Under the pieces are notes generated by a model, which saw only the letters and a list, made by a program, of their open reading frames with translations, had not been told where the DNA came from and ran no database searches. Both the position numbers and the translations under genes were made by a program. DNA of 52,551 bases from Actinomycetes bacterium (GTDB lineage Bacteria; Actinomycetota; Acidimicrobiia; Acidimicrobiales; RAAP-2), in assembly GCA_021822565.1 (NCBI GenBank), contig JAKAQM010000005.1:1-52551 (forward strand). The letters are read 5' to 3'. Positions 15,627-25,100 of this stretch are shown piece by piece (position 1 is the stretch's first letter; every line of letters starts with the position of its first letter).

Positions 15627-15652
15627 GACGTTCCCCGGCGACCGGGAACGTC
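15627..15652. promoter_or_regulatory. Leader hairpin abutting tRNA-Ala
   Basis: Inverted repeat GACGTTCCC / GGGAACGTC (15627-15635 and 15644-15652) between the -10 box and the first tRNA nucleotide. It would form a stem in the 5' leader directly next to the RNase P cleavage site. The remaining sequence to 15857 shows only a possible TAGCCT -10 box (15739-15744) for the ABC genes. Confidence 0.5.
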
Positions 15653-15857
15653 CCATTGTAGGACCTCGATCCGGCCTCATCCCGTTGGCGCCGAGAACGG
15701 CCCGGCGAGTGCCCTGCAGCGGCCCTGCAGCGGCGAGATAGCCTTGGCGTGGGTCGGTCACGTGGCTGGCGGACCGCCGGCGTGCTCCCCGGTGCAGGCG
15801 CGGCGAGATCTGCGGTGACGTGTCGCTCGTCGCCCCGCGAGGAACGGTGGATCGATC

Positions 15858-16982
15858 GTGGGTCCGGATCTGCAACCGAGCTCGGCTGGCACGTTCGAGG
15901 CGCGCCGCGTGGTGGCGCCGGAGGGCGAGCCGGCCGGCCCGGTAGCCGGCGATGGCCGGCAGCCCCGCTGGGACGGGCCCGCGATCGTCGTCGAAGACGT
16001 CCACAAGTCGTTCGGGGACGTCCACGCCCTTCGTGGGATCGATCTCGCCGTCGAGCGCGGCAAGGTGCTCGGGGTGCTCGGGCCCAACGGCGCCGGCAAG
16101 ACCACGGCGGTCAAGATCCTGACCACCCTGCTTCGCCCCGATCGCGGACGCGCGCTCGTCGAGGGCCGCGACGTCGCACGATCCCCGGCCGCGGTGCGCG
16201 AGATCATCGGGCTTGCCGGGCAGTCGACGGCGATCCAAGAGGAGCTCACCGGCCGCGAGAACCTCGACATCATGGGTCGCCTGTACCACGTGGACGCTGG
16301 GACCCGGCGTCAGCGGGCCGAGGAGCTGCTCGAGCGCTTCGAGCTGCAGGATGCCGCCGACCGGCCGGCCAAGGGCTACTCGGGCGGGATGCAGCGCCGG
16401 CTCGACCTCGCACTGAGCCTCGTGGCACACCCCCGTGTGGTGTTCCTAGACGAGCCGACGACGGGGCTCGATCCCCGCAGCCGCATGGCGATGTGGGACG
16501 TCATCCGCGAGATGGTCGGCAGCGGCATGACCCTGCTCCTCACCACCCAGTACCTGGAGGAGGCGGACGCGCTCGCCGACGAGATCGTCGTCATCGACCG
16601 GGGCCTGGTGATCGCTGCCGGAACCTCCCAGGAGCTGAAGAACCGCATCGGCGGCGATGTCCTCGAATTCGTCGTCGAGCGGCGACGGAGCGCTGAGGCG
16701 GCCCAGGCGGTGCGCGGGCTGTCCGGCGCCGAGCCGATCATCGACGCAGAGACGGGCCGCGTGAGCCTCCGGGTCGGCACGGAGGGGTCCCAGGCGCTGG
16801 TCGAGACGGTCCGGCGACTCGACGAGCTCGGCATCCACACCGAGGACCTGGGCATCCGCCGCCCCTCACTCGACGACGTGTTCCTGGCCCTCACCGGCCA
16901 CGGCGCCGCAGACGAGGGGGACGTGGCGGGGTCGCGCCGTGACAAGAGGGCGCGGCGCAGGAGCGACCGGAGGGCGTCGTGA
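15858..16982 (+). CDS. Daunorubicin-resistance-type ABC ATPase (DrrA-like)
   Basis: A 374-aa exporter ATPase. After a ~45-residue unstructured N-terminus come Walker A GPNGAGKTT, the Q-loop region GLAGQSTAIQEELTGRENL characteristic of DrrA proteins, the signature YSGGMQRRLDLAL and Walker B VVFLDEPTTGLDP. The H-region is the family's LLTTQYLEEAD, where Gln replaces His in the switch. The C-terminal domain ends SLDDVFLALTG plus a basic tail. GTG 15858 is the first start after a stop; an internal start nearer residue 40 is possible. It forms an exporter with the permease overlapping by 4 nt. Confidence 0.91.
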   Translation: MGPDLQPSSAGTFEARRVVAPEGEPAGPVAGDGRQPRWDGPAIVVEDVHKSFGDVHALRGIDLAVERGKVLGVLGPNGAGKTTAVKILTTLLRPDRGRALVEGRDVARSPAAVREIIGLAGQSTAIQEELTGRENLDIMGRLYHVDAGTRRQRAEELLERFELQDAADRPAKGYSGGMQRRLDLALSLVAHPRVVFLDEPTTGLDPRSRMAMWDVIREMVGSGMTLLLTTQYLEEADALADEIVVIDRGLVIAAGTSQELKNRIGGDVLEFVVERRRSAEAAQAVRGLSGAEPIIDAETGRVSLRVGTEGSQALVETVRRLDELGIHTEDLGIRRPSLDDVFLALTGHGAADEGDVAGSRRDKRARRRSDRRAS

Positions 16983-17806
16983 CGACGGCCACGCGCCCTG
17001 CCCTCGTCGCGCTGGACATCCCCAGCCCCCCATCCTGGCGCCGGCTCCGGCTTGCTGGCGCCGACACGGCTACCCTGACCCAGAGGGAGCTCCTCATCTG
17101 GATGCGGAACCCCGCGTTCATCTTCTTCACGATCATCCAGCCGGTGATGTTCGTGCTCCTGTTCCGCTACGTCTTCGCCGGCGCGATCCCGGTCAAGATA
17201 CCCGGCGGGTACGTGGACTTCCTCATGCCCGGGATCATCGCCCAGTCCGCCGCTTTCGCCTCCTTCGGCACCGCCATCGCGCTCGCCAGGCAGCTGCAGA
17301 AGGGGGTCATCGACCGCTTCCGGGCGATGCCCATGGCGCGATCGGCCGTGCTCCTCGGGCGCCTGAGCGCGGACGTCGTCCGCCTCGTCGTCACGCTGCT
17401 CGTGATCCTGGGCATCGGCTACGCGGTCGGCTTCCGCTTCCACAACGGCGCCCTTCCGGCAGTGCTGATGCTGGTGCTCGGCGTGGCCCTCGGCCTCACG
17501 ATCTGCACCGTGAGCGCGTACGTGGGACTGGCGGTGAAAGACGAGGAGTCGGTGAGCTCCTTCGGGCTGGTCTGGCTCTTCCCGCTCACCTTCGTGAGCA
17601 ACGCCTTCGTGCCCGTGGGCACCATGCCTGGCTGGCTGCAGGCGTTCGCGAAGAACCAGCCGGTCACCATCGTGATCGACGAGATGCGCTCCTTGGCGCT
17701 TGGGGGTCCTCTCGCGCTCCACGCCTGGCAGAGCGCAGCGTGGCTGGCCGGGATCGTCGCGGTCTTCGTTCCTCTGGCGGTCCGCGCGTACCGCCGCGCC
17801 ACCTGA
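16979..17806 (+). CDS. ABC-2 exporter permease (DrrB-like)
   Basis: A 275-aa membrane protein with six hydrophobic segments. The typical DrrB opening is LIWMRNPAFIFFTIIQPVMFVLLF, then IDRFRAMPMARSAVLLGR, the EESVSSFGLVWLFPLTFVS helix, and the conserved VPVGTMPGWLQAFAKNQPVT loop before the last helix. The GTG start overlaps the ATPase stop (GTGA). It probably exports an amphipathic antibiotic or lipid; the actual substrate is unknown. It is convergent with the Wadjet operon. Confidence 0.91.
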   Translation: MTTATRPALVALDIPSPPSWRRLRLAGADTATLTQRELLIWMRNPAFIFFTIIQPVMFVLLFRYVFAGAIPVKIPGGYVDFLMPGIIAQSAAFASFGTAIALARQLQKGVIDRFRAMPMARSAVLLGRLSADVVRLVVTLLVILGIGYAVGFRFHNGALPAVLMLVLGVALGLTICTVSAYVGLAVKDEESVSSFGLVWLFPLTFVSNAFVPVGTMPGWLQAFAKNQPVTIVIDEMRSLALGGPLALHAWQSAAWLAGIVAVFVPLAVRAYRRAT

Positions 17807-17852
17807 CTCGCGTGCCGCTGCGCCACCTCCACGCGGCCGCCTGGGCACGTGC

Positions 17853-19190
17853 TCAGGAGCTCGGAGGGCGGAGCAGGTCGTCGAGGAGGAGCTCTTCGTG
17901 CACCACCTTGCGGCGGCGGTCGAAGGTCTCTCGGAGCGCGGGCGACCACGGGGTGGCGGGCGACGGGCGCCGTTCCGTCGGCAGCGGCGTCCCCGCTCGC
18001 TCGGCCGTGTCCACCGCACGGACGTAGTCGTCCGCGTCCATGCGCCACGGCACCAGGCCCAGCTCATGCATCCGGCCGCAGATCGCGAGCCCGGCCGAGT
18101 CGAAGTCGCCGTGATAGCGGACGCGGGCCCCGCACCCGAGCAGCTGGTCGACGAGGAGCCTCGCCGCGGCGGAGGGATTGCCGCTGAGCGCCACCACCGA
18201 GAGCGGGCTGCGCGCTTCTGCGGCGGCCTCGACGACTCTCGGGTTCTCCACGGCGAGCACGTCGGCCCCGTCAGGGAGCACGACGGGGTGGACGCGGAGC
18301 GTGTACTGCGTGAGGTGCAGCGGCACCCCGATGCGAGATGCCTCTGCGAGGAGCGTCTGCAGCCCGCTGTCCGGGGTGGGGCGGAGGTTCCAGCACAGCA
18401 CCGTCGCGGAGACGAGGTCGGGCTGCGCTCCCGCAAGAGCCCAGATCGCTCTTCGGTCCGCCCTCGGGTCACCGCTGCCGCGAGCACCCCGACCGCAGCG
18501 GTCGCGCCCGCGGTCGCCGCTCCCGTCAGCTTCTCGACCGTGCACCGCATGGCGGAAGGCGAGAGCCCTGGCGACGGCCGCCCCCGCACGGGTCCCGCGA
18601 TCGAGCGCGTGCGCCGAGCCGAGCACTGCCGCCGCCAGCTCGGTCCGGCTGCGCGTCCGTGTCGTCGCCTGAGCCTCACCGAGGTGGTCGAGCACCGTGC
18701 GCACCTGAAGGAGGAGCTCCCGCGCTCCGCTCGGATCCAGCCCCGCCAGCAACCCCGAGCGCGCGATGCCATCGGCCCACTCGACCGCCCAGTCCTCGGG
18801 CCATGACGCTGCCTCAGCCCGCACTGCCTCCCGGGCTGCCCGGGCAAGTGACCGCTTGGCCCGGCGCTCGGCCGGCCCGTCGGAGACCGGGTGGCCGAGC
18901 GCCGCGAGGGCCGCGGGCAGCGCCTCTGCGACCCCGAGCGCGCGGAGCGCGCGCTCGAGCACACCAAGGTCCAGCGTGGCGCCGGCTCGCCCGCTGACCA
19001 GCGCTCCCAGGAGGAACCGGGCGCGGGTGTCCAGCTGCGGCAGCCGGACCCGGCCGCGGTCGTCGCTCCCGCGTCGCTCCAAGCGAAGCCGGACCGCCTC
19101 CCACACGGGGTCGAGGTGCGGGTCCAGGAGCGAAGGGGGCGCAGCCGGCGAAGGCGAAGGGGGCGTCGCCGACGAAGAACGGTTCACCAC
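17853..19190 (-). CDS. jetD: Wadjet JetD: DUF2399/TIGR02679 toprim-like nuclease subunit
   Basis: A 445-aa protein with an N-terminal DNA-binding part and a C-terminal toprim-like DUF2399 domain. The catalytic acids are Glu315 (VLAVENPRVVE) and Asp362/Asp364 (RYHGDFDSAGLAI). JetD is the subunit that cuts small circular DNA once the JetABC motor has reeled it in. GTG 19190 (AGGA 6 nt upstream) or GTG 19187 (GTGA overlap with jetB) are equivalent starts. Residues 214-246 are an unusual Arg/Gly/Asp-rich stretch. The alternative frame over the same DNA has higher third-position GC, so a pair of compensating indels there is possible. Confidence 0.88.
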   Translation of the reverse strand: MVNRSSSATPPSPSPAAPPSLLDPHLDPVWEAVRLRLERRGSDDRGRVRLPQLDTRARFLLGALVSGRAGATLDLGVLERALRALGVAEALPAALAALGHPVSDGPAERRAKRSLARAAREAVRAEAASWPEDWAVEWADGIARSGLLAGLDPSGARELLLQVRTVLDHLGEAQATTRTRSRTELAAAVLGSAHALDRGTRAGAAVARALAFRHAVHGREADGSGDRGRDRCGRGARGSGDPRADRRAIWALAGAQPDLVSATVLCWNLRPTPDSGLQTLLAEASRIGVPLHLTQYTLRVHPVVLPDGADVLAVENPRVVEAAAEARSPLSVVALSGNPSAAARLLVDQLLGCGARVRYHGDFDSAGLAICGRMHELGLVPWRMDADDYVRAVDTAERAGTPLPTERRPSPATPWSPALRETFDRRRKVVHEELLLDDLLRPPSS

Positions 19191-20467
19191 AGAGCGTCCT
19201 GACGAGGTTCGCCGGAGCGAGTGGTGCCGAACGACCCCTCCCCTCGAAGACCATCCCCTTTGCCATCGGCGCCGGGAGCCTCGCTCCCACCGACGCTGAA
19301 GCGCCCCGCTGCGGGGAGGAGCCGCACGACCGAGGTCGCCGAGGTCGCCGAGGTCGTCGAGGCCGTCGAGGTCGCCGAGGCTCCCGGTGGGATGTCGAGC
19401 CCGTCACGTCGCTCCTCTGCGAGGCGGACGTCGAGGAGGAGGTCGACGACCGCCCGCGCCAGCCTCTCGGGGCTCTGGACGAGGTCGGTCGCCCACCGGG
19501 TGGCGTGCGCGGCGCACAGCGGCCGGAGGTGCGCAGCGATCTCCTCGAGCGTCCACCACTGCTCGTGCGGGCGCGCGGTCGCGGCGCCGGGCGCTGAGGA
19601 TCCGCGGAGCGCCTCGATGAGGAGGAGGGCCGCGTGGCCGACCGTGCCGCCGGCAGGGAACGCTCGTCCCGAGAGGCTCCCAGCGGGATCGATCGCGGCC
19701 ACCCCCTCGCTGCGGACCTCGAGGAGGAGGCCGAACATCTCCTCGAGATAGCGCTCCTCCTCACCGATCCTCCGCCGCAGCTCGGCCCACTCACCCTCGG
19801 TCAGGTCGTCCCGGTAGAGGACGGGGTCCTCCACGAGACGCGAGCGCAGCCATTGACGCAGCGCATCCTGGCGCGCCGGTCGCGCGCACAGCTCCTCGGC
19901 GTCGCCGAACGCGCTCATGGCCGGCAACGGGAGCATCGCGATCCGGTCGGGCACGAGTTGCAACACCGCGTCGGCGTCCTCGTCGTCCGCATAGGCGTCG
20001 ACGTGGGCGTGGAGCTCGGACGCCAGCCCCTGGTCGATCATCCAGCGCAAGGACGTCACGAAGGCTCGGCGACCCGTCGCGTCCGCCGGCAGCGAGACCT
20101 CCGCCTCGGCTGCCGCCGAGCGCACGAGGTCCACGAGGTCTCGAAGGCTGACCACCGGCGGCCCCGCGATGGTCGCGCCGAGGACGAGGACGAGGGTCAC
20201 GAGCTCGAGCTGGTGCAGCGGCCGCCCCGACGACGTCCGCAGCGGGCGGCGCTCGGGCACGTACGTGGCCTTGGAGAGCCTCGCCGTGTCGGCGGTCACC
20301 TGCAGGCGATAGCCCAGGCGCTGGGCGAACCAGTGTCCGAGCACCGCTTCGTGGCGCCGGATGAGCCGGAAGGTGTCGGGGTCGTGCTCCTTGCACGTGA
20401 CAGGGTGGAGGACGAGATGCCGTGCCGCAGCCCTGCGCTCGACTGCCGCCTGCGGGTCAGCCGCCAT
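19184..20467 (-). CDS. jetB: Wadjet JetB: DUF2398/TIGR02678 protein
   Basis: A 427-aa protein matching the DUF2398 (TIGR02678) family: ARHLVLHPVTC and FRLIRRHEAVLGHWFAQRLGY near the start, LHQLELVTLVLVLGATI, and the winged-helix-rich middle ending YLEEMFGLLLEVRSEG with a late WWTLEEIAAHLRP. By analogy with other Jet complexes it is the KITE-like subunit bridging kleisin and SMC. ATG 20467 overlaps the jetA stop by 11 nt; the long ORF upstream is antisense filler. Near the C-terminus a 9-bp repeat (19332-19376) gives a Ser/Thr/Ala linker. Confidence 0.87.
   Translation of the reverse strand: MAADPQAAVERRAAARHLVLHPVTCKEHDPDTFRLIRRHEAVLGHWFAQRLGYRLQVTADTARLSKATYVPERRPLRTSSGRPLHQLELVTLVLVLGATIAGPPVVSLRDLVDLVRSAAAEAEVSLPADATGRRAFVTSLRWMIDQGLASELHAHVDAYADDEDADAVLQLVPDRIAMLPLPAMSAFGDAEELCARPARQDALRQWLRSRLVEDPVLYRDDLTEGEWAELRRRIGEEERYLEEMFGLLLEVRSEGVAAIDPAGSLSGRAFPAGGTVGHAALLLIEALRGSSAPGAATARPHEQWWTLEEIAAHLRPLCAAHATRWATDLVQSPERLARAVVDLLLDVRLAEERRDGLDIPPGASATSTASTTSATSATSVVRLLPAAGRFSVGGSEAPGADGKGDGLRGEGSFGTTRSGEPRQDALW
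19332..19376 (-). repeat. 9-bp in-frame tandem repeat in jetB
   Basis: Five copies of GAGGTCGCC-type units (+ strand) encode an Ala/Thr/Ser linker near the JetB C-terminus. Confidence 0.85.
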
Positions 20468-22124
20468 GCGCCGGCACTCCCTCGGGTCGAGTGGCGCCCG
20501 GCGCCACGTGGGCTCGCACGGGCTGCACCGAGATGCAGAGGCCGAGGAAGCAGAGCTCCCCTTCCTCCCACGAGACCGCCGTCGTCGCTCCCGGCGATCG
20601 CTCCACGATGCAGACGATGTCACCGTCGATCACCTGCGCGGAGCCGCTCGGGCCAGCGCTCCCGCCCGCTGCGGTGGTGCCATTGCCGGCTCCGCCCGCT
20701 GCGGCGGTGCCATTGCCGGCTCCGCCCGCTGCGGCGGTGCCAACGGGCAGGCGCGCCATGGCCCTGCCGGCGAGCTGCTCGAGGCGCGCGAACGCGCCGG
20801 CCGACAGGCGCGCGCCATCGAGCGACCCGAGCGCGAGCAGCTCGGCGTCGGCGCTGTGCAGCGAGGCGCGCTCGAGCTCGCGGCGCCGCCGGAGGACGCG
20901 CAGCTCCGCGGTGCGGTCGGGGATCGGGCTCGTCCGGCCGCGGCTCGTGGTGTCGCCACGGGCTCGGAGGGACACGGGCACCTGCGCGACCGGTCCGGCC
21001 CACCACGACGTGGACGGGCTCACGGGATCGAAGGCATCCCCTGCGGGCGCGCCGTAGTGGTACGCCGCATGCAGCCCGAAGGCGGCGGTGGCCATGCGCA
21101 CGGCACCTTCGGTGTCGGACGTCGCCATCACCCGCGCGAGCCGCAAGAAGTCGGCGCGGCGCGAGGACGCCCCCGCCCCGACGCGAGAGAGCCGGATCAG
21201 GTTCAACGTGAGCGAGCGCACTGCGGCCACGGCGTCGTCGAACAGCCGCTCCATGCGGGACGGCCGGCCCGGCTTCCGCACGAACCACGCCGAGAGGTGC
21301 TCCCAGTCGGCGACCGTCGACCCTGCCTGGCGCGTCACGCTGACCGTGTCGTCGAGCCCGGCGGCCTCCACCCGCCCGGCGAGCCCTCGGCTCGCCCGCT
21401 CGACGATGACGGGCACGCGATCCGCCAAGCGGGTCAGCACCAGCCCGAGCGGTCTCGACATCCGCTCGATCTCGTCGAGGCGCTCGGAGACGTAGCCGAC
21501 GAGCACCTGCGCGAAGAAGCTGAGCTCCTCGGGGGTGAGGTCGAACCGGTTCTGCCACTGGTTGACGGCGGCGAAGAACTGGGTGATCTCGGTGGTGAAG
21601 GCCTCGTGAGGGTCGAAGACGGCGCGGACGAGGTCGGCGAGCCGCTCGGAGTCCGCGGTCGCCACGTCCGTCGCGTCGAGCGTCTCCAAGGCATGGAGGA
21701 GCGCTCGCAGGCGTCCCGTCGAGATGTCGTGCACCTCGTCGGCTCGAGCGAGGATCCGCTCGACCGCGTCGTGCACTTCCTGACCTGCCTGGGTGATCAG
21801 GTAGCGATTGCGGCGGCGGTAGTAGTCGGCGAGGCTCGTGGGCGTTCCCGTGGCCGAAGAGACGGTGAGGTTGCCCCACCGCCGCAGGCTCTCGAGCCGG
21901 TCGGAGACCACGGCCGCGTCGAGCGGAGCTCCGGCCGCATCCAGGTGCGCCACCACTTCCTCAGGGGTGAACTCCGAGAAGAAGGTGCCCGCGAACACCG
22001 CCATGATCGCTCGGTACTCCTGCCACTCCTCTCCGGTCACGTAGCGGAAGAGGAGGCGTGCCTGCGGGTCGCCAGCGCCTGGCTCACCCTTGGGATCGGG
22101 GCTGGCCGGGTCGCCGGTGCTCAC
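20457..22124 (-). CDS. jetA: Wadjet JetA: DUF2397/TIGR02677 protein
   Basis: A 555-aa protein with TIGR02677 landmarks: LFRYVTGEEWQEYRAIMAVF at the N-terminus, YYRRRNRYLITQAGQEVH, FFAAVNQWQNRFDLT and WEHLSAWFVRKPGRPSRM. It is the kleisin-like subunit by analogy with type I Wadjet. GTG 22124 makes a GTGA overlap with the jetC stop; the open frame before it lies inside jetC. A 30-bp tandem repeat (20668-20742) encodes repeated AAAGGAGNGT, a flexible linker as expected between kleisin domains. Confidence 0.88.
   Translation of the reverse strand: MSTGDPASPDPKGEPGAGDPQARLLFRYVTGEEWQEYRAIMAVFAGTFFSEFTPEEVVAHLDAAGAPLDAAVVSDRLESLRRWGNLTVSSATGTPTSLADYYRRRNRYLITQAGQEVHDAVERILARADEVHDISTGRLRALLHALETLDATDVATADSERLADLVRAVFDPHEAFTTEITQFFAAVNQWQNRFDLTPEELSFFAQVLVGYVSERLDEIERMSRPLGLVLTRLADRVPVIVERASRGLAGRVEAAGLDDTVSVTRQAGSTVADWEHLSAWFVRKPGRPSRMERLFDDAVAAVRSLTLNLIRLSRVGAGASSRRADFLRLARVMATSDTEGAVRMATAAFGLHAAYHYGAPAGDAFDPVSPSTSWWAGPVAQVPVSLRARGDTTSRGRTSPIPDRTAELRVLRRRRELERASLHSADAELLALGSLDGARLSAGAFARLEQLAGRAMARLPVGTAAAGGAGNGTAAAGGAGNGTTAAGGSAGPSGSAQVIDGDIVCIVERSPGATTAVSWEEGELCFLGLCISVQPVRAHVAPGATRPEGVPAHGG
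20668..20742 (-). repeat. 30-bp in-frame tandem repeat in jetA
   Basis: Two full copies and one half copy of a 30-bp unit (GCTGCGGTGGTGCCATTGCC plus GGCTCCGCCC) encode a Gly/Ala/Asn/Thr decapeptide repeat. Confidence 0.93.
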
Positions 22125-25100
22125 CGCCCCTCCAGGAGCGCCCGCCCGTTCCAGCGGCTGTGCTCGAGCGCGATGACCCCCATGTCGGCGTCGCGCACGA
22201 CCTCGGTGATCGCGAGCTCCGGGACGGTCGCGTGCGTCCCCCACAGCCGTTCGCTCGTCGCGATGAAGTCCAGGTCCAGCTCGACGAGGAGGCCGAAGAG
22301 CTTCGCGTGGTTGTCCTCGGAGACCTTGGCGAACGCGTCGTCGAGCAGCACGAAGCGCGGCGCGCAGGGGTCGTGCTCGGCGATCGAGTCGCACGAGGCG
22401 GCGACGGCTGCGAAGAGCGGGAGATAGGACACGATCTTCTTCTCTCCCTCCGACAGCGCGCTGCGCCGGGAGAGGCGCTCCTCGGGACGACCGGGTCTCC
22501 GCAGGATCACCCGCAGCTCGTGCCAGGCGCGGTAGTCGAGCACCCCGGCGATCAGCTCCCGGTACGGAGACTCGGGCTGGTCCCGGCGCGCCTCGTCGAG
22601 GCGCTCGGAGATCGCCGCCCGCAGCCGAGCGTCCTCGTCCGAGGTGCGGAGATCAGGAGGCTTGGCGAGCAGCCCGATCATCGCGTCGAGCCCGGGCTCG
22701 AGTCCCTCGCGCCTGCGCCACCGCAGCCTCACCCCGATCCCGTGCGCGGTCGACACGGTGTCGAGCCTGTGGTTCATGCGTGCCACGAGGTCGGCCGCCG
22801 CCTGCATCTTCTCGGCGACTTCCTTGGCCACGAGCCCCTGGAGCAGGTTCCGGAGCGCGTCGTCCTGCTCGTGGGAGAGCAGCGATCGGAGCTCCGAGAG
22901 ACGGCTGCCGACGACGGCCGCCGCCTGCGCGAGCGGCATGCGCCCCTGCGGGCCGTTGACCTCCACCGCAAGGGGGACCGACTCGTCTGCCTGGCGATCC
23001 TCCGCGTCCCAGCCCGCGCCGAGGTCTGCGCGTCGCTGGCGGAGGGACTGGCGGACGCCGTCGGCACCGGCGTCGACTCGTGCCGGTCGAGGGACGAGGG
23101 ATTCGATCTGCTGCACCAGGTCGGCGACGCCCCTGGGGGTCTCGGGGACCGGGCTGAGGGCGGCAGGGCTGAGGGCGGCAGGGCTGAGGGCGGCAGGGGC
23201 GGCAGGGGCGGCGCCGGCAGTCGACGGGAAGCCGGCTCCCTCGCGCTCGTCGTCCAGGAGCGCAGCGTCGAGCAGACCGGGGACGCCGAGGGCACGCCGG
23301 AGCCCGGGGAGCGCAGCAACTGCGGCGCTGTCCGCTGCGCTCCGGCGCCGCTCGCGCTCGGCGGCGTGCGCCTTGGCCGCCTCGACCTCGCCCCTGCGGT
23401 CGAGCTGGGACTGGCGGGCCGGTGTGAGCTCTGCGGTGACCCGCCCGAGCTCGGCCTCGCACGTCTCTACGGCGGCGACCACCTCCTCGGCGGCGGCGCG
23501 GACCGTGTCCTCCAAGGTCGCGAGCCTCGCGGCCTCGGGCTCGTGACGCGCCACGGCATCGGCGTGCGCGGCACGCGCGTGGCGCTCGTCCTCGACGGCA
23601 CGGGTCCAGTCCTCGGCCGCGCGACCCCATGCTGCGACGCTTCGGGCCAGCGCTCTGCAGCGGTCGTCGGCTCGAGTGATCGCGCCGAGCGCGTCGCGCA
23701 AGGTCGCCTCGACCGTGCGCAACGCGTCCGCTGTCGGCAGCAGCCGCAAGTTGGCCGCCACGCGGCGGCTCTTGTCCACGGCCTCCGCGTGGAGCTCGTC
23801 GGCCCGGCGAAACGACGCAAGGCGCTCGGCCGCACGCGCCTTCGCACGCTCCCACTCGGCATCCGCCTGTTCCACTCGGACGGAGGCGTGCAGGACCGGC
23901 TCGCTCGAGGGGAGCGCAGCACGCAGCGCCGTGGCTTCGCCGATACGAGCGTCGATCGCCTGGAGGAGCCGCTCGGTCGCCTCGAGCTGCGCCGCCGCGT
24001 CGTCTCGCGCCCGCCGGACCTCTGCGCGCCGGCGCTCGAGCGCGGCCCGGCGGGCCGCGCTCCCGATGTGCTCGGCCGCGCTCTTGCGATGGCGGCCGTG
24101 GAGGGGACCGATGCGGAAGCTCCCGTCCACGGTGACCGAGGCGGATGCCACAGGGGCGGATGTGACCGAGGCGGATGCCGCAGAGGTCGAGGCGACCGAG
24201 GTGGAGAGCGGCGCGGGGAGGGTCGTCGAGATGGAGTCGAGCAGGCGCGCGACCGCCGCCGGCTGGACGGAGCCGAGGTCGCCGGGCACGTCCACGCGAA
24301 GAAGGCGGCTCAGCGGGGAGCTCGCCGGTGGCCCGGGCCGGACCACGAGCCCGCCGTCGGGGAGCACGAGCGCGCCGTCCTCCGCCAGCTCCGCCGCGAG
24401 GAGGCCCGACGCCTCCATCGCCCCCTCCAGCCCGGCGCGCTCCTCCACGCTCAGGGACTCCTGGAAGTCGACGACCTCGGCGAGCACCGTTCCGCGGTCG
24501 GCACGCTGCCAGGACCACACGGGGGGCGGCGGCAGGGTCTGGCGCTCGAGCGCGTCGAGCGATGCGACGAGGTCGTCGAGGACCCCCTGCTCGTCCTTCC
24601 GGCGGGCCTCGAGCGCCGCCCGCTCGCCGACCTCGACCGAGAGGGTGTCGTCGGCGATCCCCCGGAGCGCGGCGGTCACCTCGTCGCGCCGCCCGCCGAG
24701 CTCGCTCTCGAGGCTCGGCCACGCCGCCTCGCACATGCCGGCCGCACGGCGGTGGGCCTGCACGCGCTCGGACCACCCCGCAAGAGCCTCGCGCCACGCT
24801 CGGACCGCTGCGTCGGCCCCACGCCGCGCAGCTGCCGCCGCCTCCTCGAGCGCGCCCCGCTCCTCCTCGGCGCTCTCCCACGCCCGCCGTGCCGAGTCGA
24901 GGCGCTGGGCGGCCGCGTCCACCGTCCCGAGGGCTCGGCGCACGTCGTCCACGTCGCCACTGCGACGCTGCACGGCCTCACGGACGCCTGCGAGCGCCCG
25001 GAGCGCCGGCTCGGGGTCGAGGTCTCCTGCGGGACCCACCGGCGGAGGTGGGGGTGGGGCCGGCGAGGGCAGCGCCCCCGTGGCCGTGCCCGCCCCCGTG

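Noticed and set aside
15301-15818. ORFs crossing tRNA-Ala and the toxin genes on the + strand
   Set aside because: They contain the typical spurious translation of a tRNA gene and lie antisense to well-supported antitoxin genes.
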